This document shows positions 29,074 to 38,784 of a DNA stretch of 64,000 nt, in pieces. Every line of letters starts with the position of its first letter. The stretch's first letter is position 1. Under the pieces are notes generated by a model. That model saw only the letters and a list, made by a program, of their open reading frames with translations, did not search any database and had not been told where the DNA came from. Both the position numbers and the translations under genes were made by a program. Source of the stretch: Kineococcus rhizosphaerae (GTDB lineage Bacteria > Actinomycetota > Actinomycetes > Actinomycetales > Kineococcaceae); the NCBI RefSeq assembly GCF_003002055.1, contig NZ_PVZF01000001.1, positions 248,001 through 312,000 on the forward strand. The letters are read 5' to 3'.

Positions 29074-30264
29074 ATGCGTGTCGACCTGCTGACCAAGGAG
29101 TACCCGCCGGAGATCTACGGCGGGGCCGGGGTCCACGTCGCCGAACTCGTCAAGGCCCTGCGGGCCCTGCCCGACGGGCCCGAGGTCGCCGTGCGGGCCT
29201 TCGGCGGCCCGCGCGCCGAGGCGGGCGCCACCGGGTACCCGGACCTGGCCGAGCTGGCCGGGGCCAACGCCGCGCTGAAGACCCTGGGCGTGGACCTGAC
29301 CATCGCCGCCGACGCGGCCGGGGCCGACCTGGTCCACTCCCACACCTGGTACGCGAACCTGGCCGGGCACCTGGCCTCGCTGCTGCACGGCGTCCCGCAC
29401 GTCGTGACCGCCCACAGCCTGGAACCGTTGCGGCCGTGGAAGGCCGAGCAGCTCGGCGGCGGATACCGCGTCTCGTCCTGGGCCGAGCGGACCGCCTTCG
29501 AGGCCGCCGCGGCCGTCGTCGCGGTCAGCGCCGGGATGCGCGCCGACATCCTGCGGTCCTACCCCGCGCTGGACCCCGCCCGCGTCCACGTCGTCCACAA
29601 CGGCATCGACGCCTCCGAGTGGGTCCCCGTCGAGGGCCGGGACCTGGTGCGCGCCAACGGCGTCGACCCCGACCGCCCCTCGGTCGTCTTCGTCGGGCGC
29701 ATCACCCGGCAGAAGGGGCTGCCGCACCTGCTGCGCGCCGCCGCGCAGCTGCCGCCGCAGGTCCAGCTCGTCCTGTGCGCCGGGGCGCCGGACACCCCCG
29801 AGATCGCCGCCGAGGTCGCCGGGCTCGTCGCCGAGCTGCAGCGGACCCGCGACGGCGTCGTGTGGCTGGACCGGCACCTGTCGCGCGCGGAGCTGCTCGA
29901 GCACCTGTCGCAGGCCACCGTCTTCGTCTGCCCGTCGGTCTACGAACCCCTGGGCATCGTCAACCTCGAGGCCATGGCCTGCGGCGCCGCCGTCGTCGGC
30001 ACCGCCACCGGCGGCATCCCCGAGGTCGTCGAGGACGGCGTCACCGGCTGGCTGGTGCCCATCGAGCAGGTCACCGACGGCACCGGCGCCCCCGTGGACC
30101 CCGACGCCTTCGTCGCCGACCTGGCCGCGGCGCTGGCCGAGGCCGTCTCCGACCCCGACCGGGCCCGGGCCTTCGGCGCGGCCGGGCGCACCCGCGCGCT
30201 CGAGCGCTTCTCCTGGGACGCGATCGCGGCCCGGACCGTGGAGGTCTACCGCTCGGTGCTGTGA
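29074..30264 (+). CDS. glgA: GT4 glycogen synthase / maltose-1-phosphate synthase
   Basis: The 396-residue GT-B glycosyltransferase has the N-terminal [21 protein letters not shown] of the actinobacterial GlgA/GlgM group, the phosphate loop [14 protein letters not shown] and the acidic motif [12 protein letters not shown]. The short length and pairing with glgC match M. tuberculosis Rv1212c (GlgM), which makes maltose 1-phosphate from ADP-glucose and glucose 1-phosphate. Which reaction this protein performs is inference. The ATG follows GGAAGGGGAG. Confidence 0.92.
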   Translation: MRVDLLTKEYPPEIYGGAGVHVAELVKALRALPDGPEVAVRAFGGPRAEAGATGYPDLAELAGANAALKTLGVDLTIAADAAGADLVHSHTWYANLAGHLASLLHGVPHVVTAHSLEPLRPWKAEQLGGGYRVSSWAERTAFEAAAAVVAVSAGMRADILRSYPALDPARVHVVHNGIDASEWVPVEGRDLVRANGVDPDRPSVVFVGRITRQKGLPHLLRAAAQLPPQVQLVLCAGAPDTPEIAAEVAGLVAELQRTRDGVVWLDRHLSRAELLEHLSQATVFVCPSVYEPLGIVNLEAMACGAAVVGTATGGIPEVVEDGVTGWLVPIEQVTDGTGAPVDPDAFVADLAAALAEAVSDPDRARAFGAAGRTRALERFSWDAIAARTVEVYRSVL

Positions 30265-30295
30265 GCGGGGCCGCGCACAGCCGCCGAGAGCCGGT

Positions 30296-31452
30296 TCAGA
30301 GCCCGCGCAGCAGGACCGCCGCGCCCTGGCCGCCGCCGCCGCAGATCGCGGCGGCACCGAGGCGGCCCGGGCCGAGCGTGCGGGCCAGGTGCCCGGTGAC
30401 GCGGGTCCCCGAGGCCCCGACGGGGTGGCCCAGGGCGATGGCGCCGCCGTGGCGGTTGACGCGGGCGGCCTCGATCCCCAGCTCGCGCACCGACTGCACC
30501 GCCACCGCGGCGAACGCCTCGTTGACCTCCACGGCGTCCAGGTCCGCCACGGCGAGCCCGGCCCGCTGCAGGGCGCGCGCGATCGCCCGGGCGGGCTGGG
30601 AGTGCAGCGTGGTGTCCGGTCCGGCGACGACGGCGTGCCCGACGACCTCGGCCAGCGCGCCCGGTCCCCGCTCGCGGGCGAAACGCGCGTCGGCCACCAC
30701 GACGGCCGCGGCGCCGTCGGAGATCTGCGAGGCGTTGCCCGCGGTCACGCTCCCGCCGGGGCGGAAGGCCGGGCGCAGCGCGGCGAGCCGTTCGAGGCTG
30801 GTGTCGGGCCGGACCCCGTCGTCGTGCGCGACGGTGGTGGCCCCGCGCCGCCCGGGCACCTCGACGGCGACGACCTCACCGGCCAGCAGGTCGGCCGCGG
30901 CGGCCGCGAGCCGGTGGGAGCGTTCGGCCCAGGCGTCCTGCGCGGCGCGGTCCAGGCCCAGGGCCTCGTTGGCGACGTCGGTGCCCAGGCCCATGGCCGC
31001 GCCGTCGAAGGCGTCGCTCAGGGCGTCGGTCTCGACGCTGTCGAGTAGGGCCGCGGCCCCGAACGGCTGCCCGGCGCGGGCGGTGGGCCACAGGTGCGGG
31101 GCCCGCGACATCGACTCCTGGCCGACGGCCACCACGACGCGGGCCTCGCCGGCGCTGACGAGGCGGTGGGCCTGCACGACGGCCTCCATCCCGGACAGGC
31201 ACACCGAGTTCACGGTGACGGCCGGCACCTCCAGCCCGATCCCGGCGCCCGCGGCGGACTGGCGGGCCGGGTTCTGCCCGGCCCCGGCCTGCAGCACCTG
31301 CCCGCCCACGACGGCGTCGACGTCGCCCGCCCCGATCCCGGCCCGGGCCAGGGCCGCGCGGATCGCGTGCGCGCCCAGCACGGTCGCCGGCACGGCGGCG
31401 AAGGCGCCGTTGAAGCGCACGAAGGGCGTGCGCGCGTAGCCCAGCAGGACGC

Positions 31453-31456
<4 letters not shown>
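30296..31456 (-). CDS. Acetyl-CoA acyltransferase (thiolase)
   Basis: The 386-residue enzyme has the thiolase active site complete: the acyl-carrying Cys in [12 protein letters not shown], the [14 protein letters not shown] histidine loop and the second Cys in CGGGGQG. It cleaves a 3-ketoacyl-CoA to acetyl-CoA and a shortened acyl-CoA, or runs in reverse. With two CoA-transferase subunits upstream it completes either acetoacetate or beta-ketoadipate catabolism. The GTG overlaps the preceding stop as GTGA. Confidence 0.94.
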
Positions 31457-32121
<665 letters not shown>

Positions 32122-32169
32122 CGTCGTCCTCCTCCTCGAAGTGCAGCGGGGTGCAGCGGGCTCAGGGGG

Positions 32170-32898
32170 TCAGCGGGCGGTGAGCGCGGCGTCGGGGCGG
32201 GGCCGGGTGGTGCGCTGCTCGAACTCGCTGCGCCGCGCGGTGGGCACGACGGCGTCCACGAAGACGCCGGGCGTCACGACGTCGTCGGGGTCCAGCGGGC
32301 TGTCGCGCACGACCTCGGCCTCGGCCACGGTGAAGGCGGCGGCCGCGGCGACCAGCGGGTTGAAGTTGCGGGCGGTGAGGCGGTAGCGCAGGTTCCCGAA
32401 CCCGTCGGCGGTGCGGGCGTGGACGAGGCCGACGTCGGCCGTGATGGCCCGTTCCAGGACGTAGGTCCGCCCGTCGAACTCGGCGGTGGGTTTGCCCTCG
32501 GCGACCTCGGTGCCCACGCCGGTGGCGGTGTAGAACGCCGGGATCCCGGCGCCGCCGGCGCGCAGGCGTTCGGCCAGGGTGCCCTGCGGGACGAACTCCA
32601 CCTGCAGCGCACCGTCGAGGTAGCGCTGCGCGAACAGCTTGTTCTCCCCGACGTAGGAGGCCAGCACACGCTCGATCTGGTCGTTCTCCAGCAGCAGCCC
32701 CAGGCCCTGGCCGTCGACGCCCAGGTTGTTCGAGACGACCGTCAACCCGCGCACACCGCTGTCGCGCACGGCCTCGACGAGGTCGTAGGGGACCCCGCAC
32801 AGGCCGAAACCTCCGACGGCGATCGTCATGCCGTCGTGCAGCCGGCCGGCCAGCGCCTGCGCCGCGCTCGTGGACGCGGTCCGGGTCGAACCGGTCAT
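32170..32898 (-). CDS. 3-oxoacid CoA-transferase subunit A
   Basis: The 242-residue alpha subunit has DGMTIAVGGFGLCGVPYDLV and the C-terminal NFNPLVAAAAAFTVAEAE typical of ScoA/PcaI. The ATG follows GAGGAGG. It is the first gene of a three-gene operon opposite an IclR regulator, an arrangement common for regulated catabolism of aromatic or ketone compounds. Confidence 0.93.
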   Translation of the reverse strand: MTGSTRTASTSAAQALAGRLHDGMTIAVGGFGLCGVPYDLVEAVRDSGVRGLTVVSNNLGVDGQGLGLLLENDQIERVLASYVGENKLFAQRYLDGALQVEFVPQGTLAERLRAGGAGIPAFYTATGVGTEVAEGKPTAEFDGRTYVLERAITADVGLVHARTADGFGNLRYRLTARNFNPLVAAAAAFTVAEAEVVRDSPLDPDDVVTPGVFVDAVVPTARRSEFEQRTTRPRPDAALTAR

Positions 32899-32922
32899 GG
32901 CGGCCTCCTCACCCAGGTCCCC

Positions 32923-32942
32923 GGGGATCCCCGTGGATCCCC
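32923..32942. repeat. Paired GGATCCCC repeats between scoA and iclR
   Basis: GGGGATCCCC at 32923-32932 is a perfect palindrome, followed at a 10-bp interval by GTGGATCCCC (32933-32942). A third GGATCC lies at 33003. One helical turn between copies suggests binding of a protein on one face. Confidence 0.4.
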
Positions 32943-33009
32943 CTGCGCTGCAGCCTGCGTCGCCGTCGCACCCGCGGGCAAGGCCACGGGCGTGCGGGCC
33001 GCGGATCCT

Positions 33010-33053
33010 CCCACCTGGTGGGCAGCGACCGCGGTAGCGTCCACAACGTGGAC
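33010..33053. promoter_or_regulatory. iclR promoter and autoregulatory palindromes
   Basis: CCCACC-T-GGTGGG (33010-33022) and GTCCAC-AAC-GTGGAC (33039-33053) are perfect inverted repeats. Between them TAGCGT (33035-33040) ends 7 nt before the GTG at 33048. The second palindrome covers the predicted start of transcription and translation, as expected for autorepression. Confidence 0.6.
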
Positions 33054-33830
33054 AACCGGACGGGGACGCAGGTGGTCAGCCGGGTCGCGACGCTGCTGCG
33101 CCTCGTGGCGGCGCAGCCGGCGGGCCTGGGCACCGCGCAGGTGGTGCAGGCCACCGGCCTGGCCCGGGCCACGGCCCACCGGCTGCTGAGCGCCCTGCAG
33201 CGCGAGGGTCTGCTCGACCAGGACGCGGCGGGCAACTGGGTGACCGGCCCGGAGCTGTTCATCTTCGGCGCGGCCGCCGCGGCCCGCTTCGACGTCGTCG
33301 ACGTCGCCCGCCCGGTGGTCCGCTCGCTGGCCGCGCGCAGCGAGGAGTCGGTGTTCCTGTCGGTGCGCCGCGGGTCGGAATCGGTGTGCCTGCTGGCCGA
33401 GGAGGGCAGCTTCCCGGTCCGCTCGCACGTCCTGCACGAGGGAATCCGGCTGCCGCTGGGCGTCGCCTCGGCCGGGCTGGTGCTGCTGGCCTTCAGCCCG
33501 CCGGGCGAGGTCGAGGAGTTCTTCCGCCACCACCGCGACCTCGAGCAGCGCTACCCCGGGCACGACGAGACCTCGGTGCGCCGGCGCGCCCGGCAGGCCG
33601 TGCGCCGCGGGTATGCGCTGAACCCCGGACTGCTCGTAGAGGGCAGCTGGGGGATGGCCGCTCCCGTGTTCGAGGCCTCCGGGCGCGCGACGTGGGCGCT
33701 GAGCATCACGGGCATCGAACCGCGCCTGGCCGGGCGGCGGCAGGCCGACCTGGGCCGGCTGCTGCTCGAGCACGCCCACGACCTGTCGCTGCGGCTGGCC
33801 GGCGGGGGCCGGCGACCCCGCACGGGCTGA
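33048..33830 (+). CDS. IclR-family transcriptional regulator
   Basis: The 260-residue protein has an N-terminal winged helix (LGTAQVVQATGLARATAHRLLSALQREGLL) and the C-terminal effector domain (LRLPLGVASAGLVLLAF-like region). The GTG at 33048 is preferred over one at 33018 because TAGCGT ends 7 nt before it. It probably controls the divergent CoA-transferase/thiolase operon in response to a pathway intermediate. Confidence 0.92.
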   Translation: MDNRTGTQVVSRVATLLRLVAAQPAGLGTAQVVQATGLARATAHRLLSALQREGLLDQDAAGNWVTGPELFIFGAAAAARFDVVDVARPVVRSLAARSEESVFLSVRRGSESVCLLAEEGSFPVRSHVLHEGIRLPLGVASAGLVLLAFSPPGEVEEFFRHHRDLEQRYPGHDETSVRRRARQAVRRGYALNPGLLVEGSWGMAAPVFEASGRATWALSITGIEPRLAGRRQADLGRLLLEHAHDLSLRLAGGGRRPRTG

Positions 33831-33884
33831 GCGGGCGGCCCCGCGGGCGCGACGACGGGCGCAGCGTCCGGTTCAGAGCCTGGT

Positions 33885-34838
33885 TCAGGCCCGGCCCGCG
33901 CGGCGCGCCACCAGGTCGCGGGCCGCCTCGGGCCACGTCGGGTGCTCGAAGGCGAACCCGGCCGCCGGCAACCGCGAGGAGACCACGCGCCGGCTCTTCA
34001 GCAGCAGTTCGGGATCGGTGCGCAGCACGAACGCCCCCGCCGAGGCCATCCACGCCGTCGCGGGCAGCCCGACCGGACGGCCCCAGGCCCGGCGCAGGAC
34101 CCGCATGGTCTCGGCCTGCGGCAACGGCTGCGGCGCAGCGAGGTTGAACGGGCCGGACAGGTCGGCGCGCGCCAGCAGGAACTGCACCGCCCGCACGGCG
34201 TCGTCGCCGTGGATCCACGAGACGTACTGCCCGCCGCCGGCCACGGGCCCGCCCAGCCCGAGGCGCGCCATCCACGACAGGACGTCGAACACGCCCCCGC
34301 GGTCGGGGGTCATCACCATCGCCGCGCGCAGCTGGACCCGGCGCGTGGCCGGGGTACGTGCCTCGAGCTGCGCCTGCTCCCAGCGCCGCGCGATGCGCAC
34401 CGAGTACTCCCAGTAGGCCGGGACGTGCGGCTCCCGCCCGCCCAGTTCCCCGTCCTCGTCGTGCGCCGGCCCGCGGGTGTCGGCGTAGATCGTCGCCGTC
34501 GACATCTGCAGCCACGTCGCAGGCGGGCGCGCGGCCGCGGCGACCGCCTGCCCCACGACCCGGGTGGACTCGACCCGCGAGTCCATCATCTGCCGCAGGT
34601 TCTCCTCGGTGTAGCGGCAGTTGACGGTCCGCCCGGCGAGGTTCACGACGGCGTCGGCGCCGTCGAGCTCACCGGCCCACGCCCCCAGGGTCCGCCCGTC
34701 CCACCCGACGTGCCGCACCCCCGGTTCCAGGGGCCCGGGGTGGCGCGAGAGCACGACCACCTCGTCGCCGCGGGCGAGGAACGCCCGGCGCAGGACCCCG
34801 CCGACCTGCCCGGTGCCGCCCGGGATGACGATCTTCAC
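33885..34838 (-). CDS. TIGR01777 family NAD-dependent epimerase-like protein
   Basis: The 317-residue extended-SDR protein has IPGGTGQVGGVLRRAF for cofactor binding and the C-terminal DUF1731 segment (SRRVVSSRLPAAGFAFEHPTW). The family's reaction is not known; plant and cyanobacterial relatives act in cell division or fatty-acid context. The GTG at 34838 is 6 nt after TAGGGT, so it appears leaderless. Confidence 0.92.
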   Translation of the reverse strand: MKIVIPGGTGQVGGVLRRAFLARGDEVVVLSRHPGPLEPGVRHVGWDGRTLGAWAGELDGADAVVNLAGRTVNCRYTEENLRQMMDSRVESTRVVGQAVAAAARPPATWLQMSTATIYADTRGPAHDEDGELGGREPHVPAYWEYSVRIARRWEQAQLEARTPATRRVQLRAAMVMTPDRGGVFDVLSWMARLGLGGPVAGGGQYVSWIHGDDAVRAVQFLLARADLSGPFNLAAPQPLPQAETMRVLRRAWGRPVGLPATAWMASAGAFVLRTDPELLLKSRRVVSSRLPAAGFAFEHPTWPEAARDLVARRAGRA

Positions 34839-34850
34839 CCCGCGACCCTA
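34836..34850 (-). promoter_or_regulatory. Leaderless promoter of the TIGR01777 gene
   Basis: TAGGGT on the minus strand (34850-34845) is separated by 6 nt from the GTG at 34838. Confidence 0.5.
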
Positions 34851-34916
34851 CGGGGCGGCGCGACGGGTGGGCCGCCCGCGCGCGCCGGTGCCCGGACGGG
34901 GTGCGAGCATCACCGC

Positions 34917-35996
34917 GTGAGCTCCAGCGGCAGGTCCCGGGCCCGGGTGGTGGCGGTCGAACCCGTCCTGCCGGCCCATCGGCACAGCCAGGACGACATC
35001 GCCGACGTCCTCGCCCCGCTGCTGTCCGCCTCCGGGGCCAGCCCCGCGCTGCTGCACCGCCTGCACGCCGCCACGGGGGTCCGCACCCGCCACCTGGCCC
35101 TGCCCCTGGAGGCCTACCCCGCCCTCGTCACCCGCCCCGACGCCTTCGACGCCACCAACGCCGTCTTCGCCGACGTCGCCCTGGACCTGGCCGAACGCGC
35201 CGTCAAGGGCGCGCTGACGAGCGCCGGGCTGGACCCGGCCGACGTGGACGTGCTGCTGTTCACGACCGTCACCGGGGTGGGGGCGCCGTCGGTGGACGCG
35301 GTGCTGGCCCAGCGGGTGGGGCTGCGCCCCGACGTCGTGCGCTGGCCCGGGTTCGGGCTGGGCTGCGTGGCCGGGGCGGCGGGCCTGGCCCGGTTGGAGG
35401 AGTTCCTGGCCGGGCGTCCCGGCGCGGTGGGCCTGCTGGTCAGCGTGGAACTGTGCTCGCTGACGCTGCAGGCCGGCGACCCCTCGGTCGCCAACCTCGT
35501 CGCCAGCGGGCTGTTCGGCGACGGCGCCAGCGCCGTCGTGCTCACCGGCGCCGAGCGCGCCGGCACCGCGCCGGGCTGGGACGTCGTCGACCACACCTCC
35601 CGGCTGCTGCCGGACTCCGCCGACGCCCTCGGCTGGCGGGTGGGCACCAGCGGGTTCCGCATCGTGCTGTCGGCCGGGCTGCCGCAGGTCCTGGCCCGCC
35701 ACGTCGGCGGTGACGTGCGCGACTTCCTCACCGCCCACGGCGGCCCGGACGCGGTGGACCGCTGGGTCGTGCACCCCGGCGGCCCGAAGGTCCTCGACGC
35801 CGTCGCCGATGCCCTGGAACTGCCCGAGGCGGCGCTGGAGCTGTCCTGGGACGTGCTGCGGCGCACCGGGAACCTGTCCAGCTCGGCGGTGCTGCACGTC
35901 CTGGCCGACACCCCGCACGTGCCCGGCGAACGGGTCCTCGTCCTGGCCGTGGGGCCCGGGGTCAGCACCGAGACCGTGCTGCTGGAGGCCGTGTGA
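34917..35996 (+). CDS. Type III polyketide synthase
   Basis: The 359-residue chalcone-synthase-like enzyme has the catalytic triad Cys150 (GFGLGCVAGA), His286 (WVVHPGGPK) and Asn319 (RTGNLSSSAV), at the spacing of active members. Enzymes of this type condense malonyl-CoA units on a starter acyl-CoA to give pyrones, resorcinols or quinones. The adjacent ICMT-type methyltransferase resembles the SrsA-SrsB and BpsA-BpsB pairs, suggesting a methylated alkylpyrone or phenolic lipid. No strong ribosome binding site precedes the GTG. Confidence 0.93.
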   Translation: MSSSGRSRARVVAVEPVLPAHRHSQDDIADVLAPLLSASGASPALLHRLHAATGVRTRHLALPLEAYPALVTRPDAFDATNAVFADVALDLAERAVKGALTSAGLDPADVDVLLFTTVTGVGAPSVDAVLAQRVGLRPDVVRWPGFGLGCVAGAAGLARLEEFLAGRPGAVGLLVSVELCSLTLQAGDPSVANLVASGLFGDGASAVVLTGAERAGTAPGWDVVDHTSRLLPDSADALGWRVGTSGFRIVLSAGLPQVLARHVGGDVRDFLTAHGGPDAVDRWVVHPGGPKVLDAVADALELPEAALELSWDVLRRTGNLSSSAVLHVLADTPHVPGERVLVLAVGPGVSTETVLLEAV

Positions 35997-36577
35997 GCAC
36001 CGGCTGGCCCGGCGAGCCGTCGACCGTGCTGTTCATCGCCCTCGTCCTGGCCACCGGCCTCGAACGCGTCGCCGAGCTCGTCGTGTCCACCCGCAACGCG
36101 CGCTGGTCCTTCGCCCGCGGCGGCGTGGAGTCCGGCCGCGCCCACTTCCCGCCCATGGTGGCCCTGCACACCGGTCTGCTGCTGGCCTGCCTGGTGGAGT
36201 TCCTCGCCGCCGACCGGCACTTCACCCCCGCGCTGGGCTGGCCGATGCTGGCCCTGGTCGCCGCCTCCGAGGGCCTGCGCTGGTGGTGCATCGCGACCCT
36301 GGGGGTGCGCTGGAACACCCGCGTCATCGTCGTGCCGGGCCTGCAGCTCGTCGCCCGCGGCCCCTACCGGTGGCTGAAGCACCCCAACTACGTCGCCGTC
36401 GTCGTGGAAGGTTTCGCGCTGCCGCTGGTGGGCTCGTGCTGGTGGACGGCGCTGGGCTTCAGCGTCCTCAACGCGGTGCTGCTGCTGCGCTTCCGGCTGC
36501 CCGCGGAGAACCGGGCGCTCGCGGGGCTCCCACCAGCAGCGAGCACAGCGCCGCCAGCAGGCACAGGCCCCCGCTGA
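35993..36577 (+). CDS. Isoprenylcysteine carboxyl methyltransferase (ICMT) family protein
   Basis: The 194-residue membrane methyltransferase has about five helices and the ICMT motif GPYRWLKHPNYVAVVVE. The GTG overlaps the polyketide synthase stop as GTGA, so the two act together; SrsB/BpsB-like proteins O-methylate the polyketide. The last 110 bp overlap the 3' end of the MFS gene on the other strand. Confidence 0.9.
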   Translation: MSTGWPGEPSTVLFIALVLATGLERVAELVVSTRNARWSFARGGVESGRAHFPPMVALHTGLLLACLVEFLAADRHFTPALGWPMLALVAASEGLRWWCIATLGVRWNTRVIVVPGLQLVARGPYRWLKHPNYVAVVVEGFALPLVGSCWWTALGFSVLNAVLLLRFRLPAENRALAGLPPAASTAPPAGTGPR

Positions 36578-37814
36578 CGACGAACGCCGCCGCGTAGTCG
36601 CCCGTGCGGTCGCGCACGACGCCCGCCGCGAACGCCATGGCCGCGGCCCCCAGCTGGTGGGAGGCGAACACCCACCCGAACACCACCGGCCCGGCCAGGC
36701 CGAAGTGCCGGCGCGCCAGGACGACCGTGGGCGGCACCGTCGCGATCCAGTCCAGGCCGTAGAACACCACGAACACCCACGTGGCCGGTTCGACCCCGGG
36801 GGACAGCACGTGCGGCAGCAGCAGCAGCGACACCCCGCGCAGCGCGTAGTACGCCAGCAGCAGCAGGCGCGGGTCGACGCGGTCGGTCAGCCAGCCCGAG
36901 GCGATCGTGCCGGCCACGTCGAACAGCCCGACCAGGGCCAGCAGGGAGGCGGCCGTCGTGGCGGGCATCCCGTGGTCGTGGGCGGCGGCGACGAAGTGGG
37001 TGCCGACCAGCCCGTTCGTGGAGGCCCCGCAGACCGCGAACCCGGCGGCCAGGAACCAGAACGCGCGGTGCCGCACCGCCAGGCGCAACCCGGCCAGCGC
37101 GCCGGCCGCCCGGCCCGGTTCGGCCTCCTGCCCGGTGCCGCCGTAGGGGGCGACCCCCCGGTCGGCGGGGTGCTCGTGCAGCCGGGCCAGCACCAGCGGC
37201 ACGACGACGAGCGCGACCGCCGCGATGACCAGGCACGGGGTGCGCCACCCGTGCGCGGCCGCCAGGTGCGCCACCAGCGGCAGGAACACCAGCTGCCCGG
37301 CCGAGGCCGCCGCCGCGAGCAGACCCGTCACCAGGCCCCGGCGGGCCACGAACCAGCGGCCCACGACCGTGGCCGCCAGCGACATCGCCATCGACCCCGT
37401 GCCCACCCCCACCAGCACGCCCCAGGTGGCCACGAGCTGCCAGCGGTCGTGGACGAAGGCCGAGCCCGCCGAGCCGGCCGCCACCAGCAGCAGCGCCACC
37501 GACACCACCCGCTGGACGCCGAAGCGCTGCATGAGGGCCGCGGCGAACGGGGCGATGAGCCCGTACAGGACGAGGTTGACGCTCACCGCGGCCGACACGC
37601 TCGCCGTCGACCACCCGAACTCCGCCGAGACCGGTTCCAGCAGCGTGGCCGGCACCGACCGGAACGCGCCGGCGGCCAGCAGCGTGGCGAAGGTGACGGC
37701 GGCCACGACCCACGCCGGGTGCAGCCGCGCCCGCCGGCGGTCCCCGGGGGCTCCAGGGCCTGCGCCGGGTGCGGGGGTGGCCGGGGCCGTGGAGGAGGGC
37801 GGGGGAGTGCTCAC
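36468..37814 (-). CDS. MFS transporter
   Basis: The 448-residue protein has 12 predicted membrane helices, with GWSTASVSAAVSVNLVLYGL in helices 1-2 and a central cytoplasmic loop after helix 6. It looks like the oxalate/formate or monocarboxylate-like branch, but the substrate is unknown. The GTG at 37814 follows GGTGAGCA only weakly. Convergence with the polyketide genes raises the possibility of export of their product, without proof. Confidence 0.9.
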   Translation of the reverse strand: MSTPPPSSTAPATPAPGAGPGAPGDRRRARLHPAWVVAAVTFATLLAAGAFRSVPATLLEPVSAEFGWSTASVSAAVSVNLVLYGLIAPFAAALMQRFGVQRVVSVALLLVAAGSAGSAFVHDRWQLVATWGVLVGVGTGSMAMSLAATVVGRWFVARRGLVTGLLAAAASAGQLVFLPLVAHLAAAHGWRTPCLVIAAVALVVVPLVLARLHEHPADRGVAPYGGTGQEAEPGRAAGALAGLRLAVRHRAFWFLAAGFAVCGASTNGLVGTHFVAAAHDHGMPATTAASLLALVGLFDVAGTIASGWLTDRVDPRLLLLAYYALRGVSLLLLPHVLSPGVEPATWVFVVFYGLDWIATVPPTVVLARRHFGLAGPVVFGWVFASHQLGAAAMAFAAGVVRDRTGDYAAAFVVSGGLCLLAALCSLLVGAPRAPGSPRAAGSAAAAPR

Positions 37815-37880
37815 CGGCTCATCGTGGCCGAGGCGGGCACCCCGGCGGCAGTGGCTGCCGGGACGTCGTTCGTCCACTTC

Positions 37881-37924
37881 CTGCCACGGGTCCCTGCCAC
37901 GGGTCCCTGCCGCGGGTCCCTGCC
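37881..37924. repeat. 13-bp tandem repeat upstream of the MFS gene
   Basis: CTGCCACGGGTCC occurs at 37881-37893 and 37894-37906, then with one change at 37907-37919, followed by five bases of a fourth copy. It lies in the 132-bp gap between the MFS start and the next gene's stop. No gene is seen in that gap. Confidence 0.85.
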
Positions 37925-37946
37925 CCGTCCGGGACGGCGGGTGTCC

Positions 37947-38747
37947 TCAGGGCCGCGCCGGTTCGGTGTGCGCGTTGACGGCGGCCACCAGCGCCCGGCG
38001 CGCCACCGCCGCGACCTCGCGCAGCGCCGCCGCGCGCGAGGTCGCCTCCAGGCTGGTGATCGCCGCGCCGTCGTCCTCGGTGGCCAGGTCCACGATCGCC
38101 AGGACCCGCGCGGCGGTCTGCAGCACCCGCAGCGCCCGCGGGGACGTGCCCGGCGGCACCGCGTCGCGGACCAGGGCCCCGTCGCGCACCGCGGCGATCC
38201 GGTCGGCGGCCTCCTCGCGCCAGCGCGCCACGTCCAGGCTCGCCAGCGCCTGCGTCGCCGTCTGCAGCGCCACCCGCAGCTCCCGCTCGGACTCGGCGAC
38301 GCTGGAGCTCTCCGGCGCCCTGCGCGGCGCGGCGGTGCGCACGGTCCACGTCACGAACGCGCCCGGTTCCCACGCCGAGCCGAACTCGGTGACCGCCGGC
38401 ACCAGCGCCCACCGCTCGGGGTGCCCGGCGACCTCGGCCACGACGCACTCACCGGCCTCCAGCGCGGCCACGTTCACCGCGGCCGGCCCGGGCAGGCCGC
38501 GGGGGTCACCGGGCACCGGCAGCGCCAGCAGCAGCCCGGTGGCCCCGCACCCGCCCAGCCCCGCCAGCAGGCTCGGCACGTCGTCGGGCTCGGCCGCGAC
38601 TCGCGGCAGCGCCGCGTCCTCGAAGCGCACGGTGTGGGGTTCGTCGTCGCGCACGACGGCCGCCACGGCGGCCTCCAGCGGCACGGAGGCGCTCAGCACG
38701 CCCGTGCCCCAGGCGGCCAACCGCGCGGAGCGGGGCAGGTCCATCAC
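37947..38747 (-). CDS. Conserved actinobacterial hypothetical protein
   Basis: The 266-residue soluble protein has no recognised domain. The N-terminal part has DLPRSARLAAWGTGVLSASVPLEAAVAAV, the middle carries an acidic beta-rich segment, and the C-terminal half is predicted helical with many Ala/Arg (RVLQTAARVLAIVDLATEDDGAAI). The GTG at 38747 directly precedes an ATG and lies 7 nt after TATCCT. It is divergent from an ABC ATPase, a pairing seen in other actinobacteria. Confidence 0.8.
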   Translation of the reverse strand: MMDLPRSARLAAWGTGVLSASVPLEAAVAAVVRDDEPHTVRFEDAALPRVAAEPDDVPSLLAGLGGCGATGLLLALPVPGDPRGLPGPAAVNVAALEAGECVVAEVAGHPERWALVPAVTEFGSAWEPGAFVTWTVRTAAPRRAPESSSVAESERELRVALQTATQALASLDVARWREEAADRIAAVRDGALVRDAVPPGTSPRALRVLQTAARVLAIVDLATEDDGAAITSLEATSRAAALREVAAVARRALVAAVNAHTEPARP

Positions 38748-38784
38748 AGGCGCGAGGATACGACTCGTTAGGGTCGCGACCATG
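38742..38784. promoter_or_regulatory. Back-to-back leaderless promoters
   Basis: TATCCT on the minus strand (38760-38755) ends 7 nt before GTG 38747. TAGGGT on the plus strand (38769-38774) ends 7 nt before ATG 38782. The two starts lie 35 bp apart, so the -35 regions overlap the opposite -10 boxes and the genes should be expressed competitively. Confidence 0.6.
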
